This document shows, piece after piece, positions 57,575-64,000 of a DNA stretch of 64,000 bases (positions are counted from its first letter, which is position 1; the number at the start of each line of letters is the position of its first letter). The position numbers were made by a program, and so were the translations under genes. Location: positions 62,001-126,000 of the forward strand of contig JAFAEM010000048.1 in the NCBI GenBank assembly GCA_023424015.1. Direction: 5' to 3'. The DNA is from Bacteroidota bacterium. Its GTDB lineage: Bacteria; Bacteroidota; Bacteroidia; Chitinophagales; Chitinophagaceae. The notes under the pieces were generated by a model. The model did not search any database, had not been told where the DNA came from, and was given only the letters and a program-made list of their open reading frames with translations.

Positions 57575-58177
57575 CTACCTGTTTCTCCACTTCAAAGTAT
57601 TGATCAGGTGTAGCACGTCTTTTTTGAGAAAATCGTTAACGGTGCTTAGCGAGTCTTCATTGGGCGACGTATTAAAATACAAAGCGCCACGTAGAAAATG
57701 GTTGACCGAGTCTGTTAAGAAAAACTGGTTGGCAGTAGCGGTATTTCCACTCAAAGAGAAATAAATGCCTTCCACATTGTTTGGTGTTTTCATCAAACTG
57801 TCGCTTATGCCTGTTGAGATTTCGGTGTGCTGCTTATAAGCCATTTTGAAGCCATCATTTACCAGGGAATCGAAATTATTCTTACTTACCTCTTTGTAGC
57901 TGATATAAACACGTCCGCCAAAGCGTGGAAAGTCGATATTGATCCACCAGTCGTTCTCTGGACGGGTATCAAAAAACGTGGTATCCTTTATGACCGTTGA
58001 ATAAACGGGATATTCGAAAGTATAGGGATAACCTGGTTCATCAAATAACTGGTACTTCTTTTCGGGAAACTCAATATGGAAATAACCTTTCTTCTTGTAC
58101 GTGTAAGGGCTATTGCAACTAAACAAAAAACCGGCGAATGCCAGTAAAACCAGCAGGTTGATCATGCGTTTATTCAT
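57575..58177 (-). CDS. gldD: Gliding motility lipoprotein GldD
   Basis: A 200-aa lipoprotein: leader MNKRMINLLVLLAFAGFLFSC with lipidated Cys21. The body has the GldD pattern KKKGYFHIEFPEKKYQLFDEPGYPYTFEYPVYS and DWWINIDFPRFGGRVYISYK. In Flavobacterium GldD is required for gliding and for type IX secretion. It follows gldE by 11 bases, as in other Bacteroidota. Whether this organism glides cannot be told from one gene pair. Confidence 0.93.
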   Translation of the reverse strand: MNKRMINLLVLLAFAGFLFSCNSPYTYKKKGYFHIEFPEKKYQLFDEPGYPYTFEYPVYSTVIKDTTFFDTRPENDWWINIDFPRFGGRVYISYKEVSKNNFDSLVNDGFKMAYKQHTEISTGISDSLMKTPNNVEGIYFSLSGNTATANQFFLTDSVNHFLRGALYFNTSPNEDSLSTVNDFLKKDVLHLINTLKWRNR

Positions 58178-58188
58178 CAGGATATCCG

Positions 58189-59556
58189 TTAAATAGATTT
58201 TTTATTGACTGTTACCTTTACAAGCCTGAGCCGATTATTGCCCGATTCAAGCACTGTAAATTCGAAGTCACCAACTGTGATCACATCATTCACTTTGGGA
58301 AACTCACCAGCCCGTTCCAACACAAGTCCACCCACCGATTCGCTTTCACCCCTTACTTTATCAAATGTGTCCATCGGCAACCGCATCATCTTACACATAT
58401 CATGGATCATCGTCTTGCCTTCGAAGATAAAATTGTAATCATCAATTTTTTTATTCTGACTTTCCTCAACATCAAACTCATCGCGGATATCACCGATCAC
58501 TTCTTCCATAATGTCTTCCATCGTGACGATACCGCTGGTACCGCCAAACTCATCTACCACTACGGCGAAATGTACACGGCGCGCCTGGAAGTCTCTTAAC
58601 AAATCCGAGATCAGCTTGGATTCAGGTACAAAATATGGCTGCCGCATCAAGGGATGCCAGTTAAAATCATCCGCTTCTTGCAGAAACGGGATAAGGTCCT
58701 TGGTATTTATGATACCGGCTACTTCGTCAAGATTACCCTTATAAACCGGCAGTCGGGAATAATGCAGGGTTTCGACCTTGCGGATCATTTCGCCAAAAGA
58801 CATGTTGTAACTGATCCCATTTACTTCCAGCCGGCTTTTCATGATCTGCTTCACCGATATCGTTCCGAATTTCACAATGCCCTTCATGATATTCTTCTCT
58901 TCCAGTGATGCCTCATCATCCGTCTTGATATCGATGGCCTCGTCCAGTTCCTGTATACTGAGCGCTTCCGATTTGTTGGCGCCTACCCTGCCACCAATTC
59001 CATCGGCCAGCGACACCACCCATTTGCTTATTCTCCGGAAAACAAAATGCACGGTTTCGACCACTACTGCAGAACCATAGGCAAACCGAAGATTATTTTG
59101 AGTAGCCCAGATCTTGGGTAATATCTGGCCGACAAAGATCAAAATAAAGCCAATGATACCCACCCTCACGAGCAGTTCGATCAGGTAGCTCCAAAAGTTG
59201 CTGCCAAAGGCCCGGAGTGCGCCATAAGGCATAAACTGGTTGATCAGGAACCCGGTGAGCACGATGATGCAGATATTAAAAAATGTGCTGGCGATCAGTA
59301 ATGAGGCGAAAACTTCCTTTGGCTCTTCGAGGAAATTGATGATCCGGCGAGCAGCGGGGTGCTGCTTGGTCTTGAGTACATTGATATCCTTTTCATTTAG
59401 CGAGAAGATGGCAACTTCAGCGCCAGATATAGTGAATGAAAGTATAAGCAGGGCCACCAGCAGCACGACAAGAAGCGTGATACCCTGGGGATCGGCAGAG
59501 AGAAAAATGTAAGAAAGCTTACTGAAAATAAAGCCGATGATCGAATGACTATCCAA
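58189..59556 (-). CDS. gldE: Gliding motility-associated protein GldE (CorC/CNNM-like)
   Basis: A 455-aa membrane protein: DUF21/CNNM N-terminal domain with about four helices (~25-50, 90-112, 125-150 and nearby), a CBS pair (~210-330, IMKSRLEVNGISYN, KDLIPFLQEADD, VHFAVVVDEFGGTSGIVTMEDIMEEVIGDI), and a C-terminal CorC_HlyC domain (~345-450). It resembles magnesium/cobalt efflux proteins and modulates gliding in Flavobacterium. Part of the ssb-gldE-gldD row. Confidence 0.9.
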   Translation of the reverse strand: MDSHSIIGFIFSKLSYIFLSADPQGITLLVVLLVALLILSFTISGAEVAIFSLNEKDINVLKTKQHPAARRIINFLEEPKEVFASLLIASTFFNICIIVLTGFLINQFMPYGALRAFGSNFWSYLIELLVRVGIIGFILIFVGQILPKIWATQNNLRFAYGSAVVVETVHFVFRRISKWVVSLADGIGGRVGANKSEALSIQELDEAIDIKTDDEASLEEKNIMKGIVKFGTISVKQIMKSRLEVNGISYNMSFGEMIRKVETLHYSRLPVYKGNLDEVAGIINTKDLIPFLQEADDFNWHPLMRQPYFVPESKLISDLLRDFQARRVHFAVVVDEFGGTSGIVTMEDIMEEVIGDIRDEFDVEESQNKKIDDYNFIFEGKTMIHDMCKMMRLPMDTFDKVRGESESVGGLVLERAGEFPKVNDVITVGDFEFTVLESGNNRLRLVKVTVNKKSI

Positions 59557-59591
59557 ATCAAGGATTTTTTTATAAATCGTTTAATTAGAAA

Positions 59592-59612
59592 GGCAGGTCA
59601 AAACGGCCTGCC
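59592..59612 (-). terminator. Weak hairpin between ssb and gldE
   Basis: Stem GGCAGG / CCTGCC (59592-59597 with 59607-59612). On the minus strand it is followed by TTTCTAATTAAA, a poor U-tract. It may only reduce expression of gldE and gldD relative to ssb. Confidence 0.35.
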
Positions 59613-59653
59613 GGTTAATATGAAGCGAAGTTATTATTTTAATGAATCAAGCC

Positions 59654-60085
59654 CTAAAAGGGAATATTTTCCGGCGGATCTCCAATGGGCGGCTGGCTGT
59701 CACCGCTTCCCATGTTTTCAATACCACCTTCGGCGGGGTGAGCACCACCATCGGCCCTTTTATCAAGCATGATGAGATTATCACCAACTACCTCGGTCGC
59801 AAACTTGCGATTCCCGTCTTTGTCTTCCCAGCTTCGTGTTCTGAGCCGCCCTTCGATATAAACAAGGCTGCTTTTGTGCAAATACTTTTGAGCCAGTTCG
59901 GCAAGCCCCCGCCACAATACCACGGTATGCCATTCGGTTTGCGATACAAGCTTACCGGTCCTGTCTTTGAAAGTTTCGGTGGTAGCCAGTGGAAATTTAG
60001 CAACTCCAATATTGCCCTCGAGAAACTGGACATCAGGGTCTTTACCCAGGTTGCCGATTAGCATTACTCTGTTTACGCCTCTCAT
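59654..60085 (-). CDS. ssb: Single-stranded DNA-binding protein
   Basis: A 143-aa SSB: the OB fold spans 1-~110 (MRGVNRVMLIGNLGKDPDVQ, TEWHTVVLWRGLAELA, YIEGRLRTRSWEDKDG), followed by a short disordered tail and the conserved acidic C-terminus ending ENIPF. The tip recruits repair partners such as RecO, which is also present in the window. Upstream of gldE and gldD in the same direction. Confidence 0.95.
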   Translation of the reverse strand: MRGVNRVMLIGNLGKDPDVQFLEGNIGVAKFPLATTETFKDRTGKLVSQTEWHTVVLWRGLAELAQKYLHKSSLVYIEGRLRTRSWEDKDGNRKFATEVVGDNLIMLDKRADGGAHPAEGGIENMGSGDSQPPIGDPPENIPF

Positions 60086-60388
60086 AGCTTTTCTTTTTTC
60101 TAATTTACTGTTCGCTCCAGGCCGTTGCTTTTTAAAGTTAATTTTTTTTGATGGAATGAAAAATTTTTAAACAACCCCTGGCGGATGACAACTACCGGCT
60201 GATGAATTCTTTGGAATAAAGAAAAACTTCGGGAATCCGCAGGGGTTTATACAGTTTCCCGCTTCTCCTTCTACCTGTTTTACAGCAATTCATACCCCGT
60301 TAACCGCATTTAAAACAATATTTAACCATGGGTTAACGGGTGGATTTGTACTTTAGTCCTGTCAATTATTAAACCAAACACAGGTGCT
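60086..60388. promoter_or_regulatory. Divergent promoter gap between ssb and the envelope cassette
   Basis: This 303-bp gap separates ssb (leftward) from the lipoprotein cassette (rightward). The only candidate box is TGGATTTG at about 60342-60349, with one mismatch to the -7 consensus. No RNA element is apparent. Two TTTAAA-type A/T patches occur. Confidence 0.3.
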
Positions 60389-60778
60389 ATGAAAAAAGTT
60401 CTACCTTCTTTTTTTGCTACCGTAATTATAATGCTTGGCTGTCTGTCCAGCTTTTCACAAACTGGTTTGGCTCCCGATCAAAACCCGAATTACGAAGCCA
60501 GTCTGGCAAAGTATATGAATATGGCTGACTCGCTCAACAGGTGGCATAGTTCTACCCAACATGATATGTATAAAGCGATCGACTGGCTGGCCGACCGCAA
60601 GGAAGCCCGGGCGGATCGCCGCGAGTTTCGCAGGCAATTGAGACTGGAGAGGGCCCGTTGGTACAACTCCGGGTTTTATTATAATGATTACCGTGGTAAC
60701 CACAACCGCTATCGGTATCATCCTTTTCGCGGGCATTACTACTCACCATTTAATCGCTTCGATTACTGGTGGCGTTAA
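60389..60778 (+). CDS. Exported Arg/Tyr-rich hypothetical protein (129 aa)
   Basis: Signal peptide to ~24 (FSSFSQ-like cut). Middle helix rich in Asp/Arg/Glu (WLADRKEARADRREFRRQL), then a tail with repeated Tyr, Arg, His and Asn (YYNDYRGNHNRYRYHPF). The amino-acid pattern suggests a small secreted or surface-attached basic protein. No family recognised. Lies 49 bases before the LpoB-like gene and is probably in the same operon. Confidence 0.6.
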   Translation: MKKVLPSFFATVIIMLGCLSSFSQTGLAPDQNPNYEASLAKYMNMADSLNRWHSSTQHDMYKAIDWLADRKEARADRREFRRQLRLERARWYNSGFYYNDYRGNHNRYRYHPFRGHYYSPFNRFDYWWR

Positions 60779-60827
60779 CCGAACATTCCAACATTATTAC
60801 TGCTAAAAAATTTTAAATACAATTCAA

Positions 60828-61415
60828 ATGAAACGAATTATATCTTTTGCATTCGCTCTTACCACCATTGTCCTGTTTTCAAACTGCTCACATAAAGTAA
60901 CCCGTATCGACCCTGCAGAGCAGGTAGATATCAGTGGCCGTTGGAATAATACCGACTCCCGGCTGGTAGCGGAAGACATGACAAAAACTATTTTAAGCGC
61001 CAACTGGATCACAGATCACATGGCTTCCAAAAATGGACAGCGACCCGTTGTGATCGTTGGCTTTGTAGCCAATAAGAGCCATGAGCATATCGAAGCTGAA
61101 ACATTTGTAAAAGACGTGGAGAATTCCTTTGTAAGTACGCAAAAAGTAAGATTGGTTCAGGGTGGCAAAAAACGCGAAGAGCTCAGGGCTGAAAAAGCCG
61201 ACCAGCAATCAAATGCCAGCGTCAGCAGCATGAAAAAATTTGGCCTCGAACAAGGCGCAGATTATATCCTCCAGGGCTCTATAAATTCCATTGTCGACTC
61301 CCATAAAAGAAAGAAAGTAGTTTACTACCAAACCAACCTCGAACTGACCAACATCGAAACAAATGAAGTGGTCTGGATAGGTGAAAAGAAAATTGCCAAA
61401 TACGTCAAGAACTAA
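60828..61415 (+). CDS. LpoB-like penicillin-binding-protein activator lipoprotein
   Basis: A 195-aa lipoprotein: leader MKRIISFAFALTTIVLFSNCS with lipidated Cys20. The body has the LpoB-type fold: VVIVGFVANKSHEHIEAETF and the C-terminal DYILQGSINSIVDS, TNLELTNIETNEVVWIGEKKI. In Enterobacteria LpoB activates PBP1B from the outer membrane; the role in Bacteroidota is inferred. Lies 25 bases before the COG3014 gene; the pairing is known from other phyla. Confidence 0.88.
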   Translation: MKRIISFAFALTTIVLFSNCSHKVTRIDPAEQVDISGRWNNTDSRLVAEDMTKTILSANWITDHMASKNGQRPVVIVGFVANKSHEHIEAETFVKDVENSFVSTQKVRLVQGGKKREELRAEKADQQSNASVSSMKKFGLEQGADYILQGSINSIVDSHKRKKVVYYQTNLELTNIETNEVVWIGEKKIAKYVKN

Positions 61416-61440
61416 TTGAAACAGGATTGGCCACAGCATC

Positions 61441-62898
61441 ATGTCACTTTCCCGGTCACATATTGCGCGGGTGTACGCCTCGCTATGGTTGTTGCTTACA
61501 CTGTCTTCATGTGCGAGCTACAACAACCAGGCTGCTGAGTATTATCACAACCTGAAGGAAGGAAATTATCAGAAAGCAGCGGATGCGCTCGACCATACCC
61601 GGCTTTTAAAAAAGAACAGAAACCATTTACTCTACCTGCTTGAAAAAGGCAAGGTTTCTCATCTCTTACAGGAGTGGGAAAAAAGTAACCAATACTTCAA
61701 CGAGGCGGACCACCTGATGGAAGATGCGCGTACGAACGCAAAAGACATAGCGCTGGGCACGCTCATCAACCCGATGATGCAGCAGTACAAAGGCGAGGAT
61801 TTTGAGAAATATCTCGTTCATTACTATAAGGCTCTTAATTACCTGCAACTGGGGCTCACTGAAGAAGCTATGGTAGAGGCCAGGAGGATCACCCTGCGTT
61901 CACAGGCCCAGGATGACAAATTGGGTAATAAGAATAAATATAGCCAGGACGCTTTTTCACTGATGCTGCAGGGCCTGATCTATGAACAGGGGAATGATAT
62001 CAACAACGCCTTCATCGCATACCGGAATGCCGCCAATGTGTATATCGAAAATAAAGGAAGCTATTATGGTGTTCAAATGCCAGAGCAATTAAAACAAGAT
62101 TTGTTGCGTACGGCTTATACCAACGGATTCATGGATGAGTTGGGCCGCTATGAAAATATACTGGAAATCCGATTTGAAAACCAGCCACAGCCAGAGGGTG
62201 GTGAACTGGTCTTATTCTGGGAAAACGGATCAGCACCTGTTAAACAGCAACAGGACCTTTTCTTTACACTATTCAAAGACGCGGGGGGCAATTTTATGTT
62301 TGCCGATGCCGCCGGCCTTTATAATGTTCCCTTTGATTTTAGCAGCGGTTACAATAGAAATGATCTCAAACTGGAAAACCTGCGTAGTTTCCGGGTTGCG
62401 TTACCAAAATACGAAGTACAGCCCCTGCGATATACTGGTGCCAGTGTACAGTTAGAATATCAGTCTTTTAAACTCGAAGCCGCGGAGAATGTAAATTATC
62501 TTGCTTTTGAGACTTTGAAAGAAAGAATGCTTAAAGAATTATCTACGACATTAACCCGTCTTGCCATAAAGAAACTTGCAGAAGCTGCTGTCAGGCCTTC
62601 AGAAGACAAAAAGGACGACAAGAATAAAAGCGAAGAACAAAAGAAAAAAGAAAAAAAGGAAAGAAATCAGCGTGAAGCATTGGCAATGGGTCTGCAGATA
62701 CTAAACTTCGCGACAGAAAAAGCCGATACACGCAACTGGCAAAGTCTGCCGCATACTATTTATTATACAAGAATTCCACTTAGAAAAGGCAGCAATACGA
62801 TCAACCTTCAATTGACTGGTTATCGGTCATCCTCAGTGCAGCTGCAGGTGGAAGGGAATGGAAGAATGCAATTTCGGAGTATCAGTACGATCAATTAA
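61441..62898 (+). CDS. COG3014-like TPR lipoprotein
   Basis: A 485-aa lipoprotein (leader ending LTLSSCASY, Cys23). TPR-like helices occupy ~30-250 (KEGNYQKAADALDHTR, KVSHLLQEWEKSNQYFNEADHLM) and a beta-rich C-terminal half follows. A charged coil of ~30 residues (EDKKDDKNKSEEQKK) is inserted at ~385-415. It matches the COG3014 group, which in other bacteria is encoded next to LpoB and YcfL-like proteins. Probably an outer-membrane-anchored partner of the LpoB-like protein. Its stop lies 8 bases before the convergent mutY end. Confidence 0.82.
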   Translation: MSLSRSHIARVYASLWLLLTLSSCASYNNQAAEYYHNLKEGNYQKAADALDHTRLLKKNRNHLLYLLEKGKVSHLLQEWEKSNQYFNEADHLMEDARTNAKDIALGTLINPMMQQYKGEDFEKYLVHYYKALNYLQLGLTEEAMVEARRITLRSQAQDDKLGNKNKYSQDAFSLMLQGLIYEQGNDINNAFIAYRNAANVYIENKGSYYGVQMPEQLKQDLLRTAYTNGFMDELGRYENILEIRFENQPQPEGGELVLFWENGSAPVKQQQDLFFTLFKDAGGNFMFADAAGLYNVPFDFSSGYNRNDLKLENLRSFRVALPKYEVQPLRYTGASVQLEYQSFKLEAAENVNYLAFETLKERMLKELSTTLTRLAIKKLAEAAVRPSEDKKDDKNKSEEQKKKEKKERNQREALAMGLQILNFATEKADTRNWQSLPHTIYYTRIPLRKGSNTINLQLTGYRSSSVQLQVEGNGRMQFRSISTIN

Positions 62899-62906
62899 GA
62901 ACGGGA

Positions 62907-63980
62907 TCATTTTTCGGATTGCAGATACTGATTGATGAACTTTGGAAAAGCAAGCCCCGCCATTTGCTTTCGCGAAATCCAGGTCCAATCGCCGGGTTTT
63001 GTCTTTTTTAATTTCACCCGAATGAACTGTCCTGTGATCGATTGATGTGTAAGTTGCTGCCTGAATACCTCCGATATTGATACGACATCATAGTGATCTC
63101 CACGCGGTAACAAGCCCTGCTTTTCAGCTTCAGCCAGTATTTCTTTTTTAGATTTAGTGCCGCCGGTTTCGATCAGTGGAAACTCATGCAGTTGGTTCCA
63201 GATATCTTTTGCGGTACGTTGGCGCACTGCAATGCTTCCATTGTAATCCATGACCAGGTAATAGAAATATCGCTTCCGGGTTGCGGTCTTTTTTTCTTTT
63301 ACCGGTAATTCATTTATTTTCCCATGGATGAAAGCATAACAGACCTTTTTAAAAACACATGCTTCGCAAACTGCCGCTACCGGTTTACAGACTGTTGCGC
63401 CAAAATCCATGATAGCCTGGTTAAAGACTCCGGGATTTTTTTTATCCAGCACTTCGGCAGCCAGGGTATTAAAATATTTTTTACCCACGGTGGAATCGAT
63501 AGGCTTGCTTACCCCAAACACCCTCGATAACACCCGGAACACATTCCCATCCACAACGGCGTGGGGTAGATTGTAGGCAAAGGATGCGATGGCCGCGGCA
63601 GTGTATGGACCAACGCCTTTCAGCGCCCTGATATCATCATAACGTGAAGGAAAGCGACCTCCCAGTTGCCGGGAAATAAACCTGGCACTGGCCAGCAGGT
63701 TACGGCAACGACTATAATAGCCTAAACCTTCCCAATGCTTGAAAACCAACGTTTCCGATGCTTCAGCCAGATGATGAACGGTGGGAAAACTTGCGATAAA
63801 CCGGTGATAATAAGCCAGCCCCTGCTCCACTCTTGTCTGCTGCAGGATGATCTCGCTTAACCAGATTTTGTATGGGTCTTTCTCCCCTTTCCAGGGCATC
63901 TGGCGATTATTTTCACGCTGATTCCAGCGCAACAAAAGCCGGGAAAATTCATCCCGGACTTGCTTATTTTCCTCTGTCAT
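62907..63980 (-). CDS. mutY: Adenine DNA glycosylase MutY
   Basis: Removes adenine mispaired with 8-oxoguanine. The 357-aa enzyme has the catalytic Glu43 (LSEIILQQTRVEQG), the helix-hairpin-helix LKGVGPYTAAAIASFAYNLP with the catalytic Asp in VVDGNVFRV, the 4Fe-4S cluster motif CKPVAAVCEACVFKKVC (Cys spacing 6-2-5) and a NUDIX-like C-terminal domain that reads 8-oxoG (~225-350). Runs in the same direction as ssb, gldE and gldD, with the opposite-strand lipoprotein cassette between. Confidence 0.96.
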   Translation of the reverse strand: MTEENKQVRDEFSRLLLRWNQRENNRQMPWKGEKDPYKIWLSEIILQQTRVEQGLAYYHRFIASFPTVHHLAEASETLVFKHWEGLGYYSRCRNLLASARFISRQLGGRFPSRYDDIRALKGVGPYTAAAIASFAYNLPHAVVDGNVFRVLSRVFGVSKPIDSTVGKKYFNTLAAEVLDKKNPGVFNQAIMDFGATVCKPVAAVCEACVFKKVCYAFIHGKINELPVKEKKTATRKRYFYYLVMDYNGSIAVRQRTAKDIWNQLHEFPLIETGGTKSKKEILAEAEKQGLLPRGDHYDVVSISEVFRQQLTHQSITGQFIRVKLKKTKPGDWTWISRKQMAGLAFPKFINQYLQSEK

Positions 63981-64000
63981 GGTCGGTTTGAGCGAATGTA

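Noticed and set aside
1..64000. tRNA, rRNA, tmRNA or known riboswitch
   Set aside because: I looked for TPsiC-loop patterns and familiar cores in the intergenic stretches and saw none. This was by eye, so a tRNA scan is needed to exclude one.

Overview
This 64-kb window is chromosomal DNA from a member of the phylum Bacteroidota, most likely family Chitinophagaceae or a close relative. The reasons are: many -7 promoter boxes of the form TAnnTTTG next to start codons; gliding genes gldD and gldE beside ssb and mutY; a large outer-membrane receptor of the CarboxypepD_reg/plug/beta-barrel type; DUF3109 and TlpA/DUF4369 proteins; and a CarB that lacks the C-terminal allosteric domain. Gene density is high. 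I saw no rRNA, tRNA, CRISPR array, insertion sequence or phage gene by eye, so the stretch looks like stable core genome.

Layout. 1-240: the 5' end of serS. 240-870: a gene-free stretch with two copies of a ~210-bp palindromic element. 0.9-9 kb: a small hypothetical gene, a secreted cyclophilin, an outer-membrane receptor, gcvH, a VanZ-like protein, a candidate small RNA, prfA and an amidohydrolase. 9-19 kb: a diheme peroxidase with a partner cytochrome, recO, an MMPL/RND exporter, a TlpA lipoprotein, gatB and a PDZ protein. 19-24 kb: alaS, an M23 peptidase, a MerR regulator and a thioredoxin-fold protein. 24.5-31 kb: a long leftward operon rsfS-ftsH-lutC-GGCT-lpxH-propeller-mscS, divergent from birA. 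31.9-33.8 kb: a sigma factor whose gene overlaps an inner-membrane-anchored outer-membrane barrel, resembling the dual-membrane-spanning anti-sigma systems of Bacteroides. 34-40 kb: DUF5777, bcp, M23 and small envelope genes. 40-51 kb: carB, DinB, a two-component operon with an overlapping membrane gene, comEC, purH and an EamA exporter. 51-57.5 kb: DUF3109-lutB-polysaccharide deacetylase operon, a TPR membrane protein and DUF2306. 57.5-64 kb: gldD, gldE, ssb and mutY, with a three-gene LpoB/COG3014 envelope cassette on the opposite strand between ssb and mutY.

Themes. Much of the content serves the envelope: two LytM/M23 peptidases, LpoB-like and COG3014 lipoproteins, LpxH, MscS, Gld proteins, beta-barrels. 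The rest is translation (SerS, RF1, GatB, AlaS, RsfS) and nucleotide synthesis (CarB, PurH). Intergenic DNA carries three repeat families: GGATRCT heptamer arrays at four places, three of them within about 6 bases of a stop codon; an alternating TTCGTG/ATCCGTG array; and 22-bp-period GGGAAAAA arrays. Several -7 boxes lie so close to the start codon that the mRNA should be leaderless or nearly so, and in two genes (gatB, DUF3109) the promoter position decides the start codon. Promoter calls rest on motif matching by eye.
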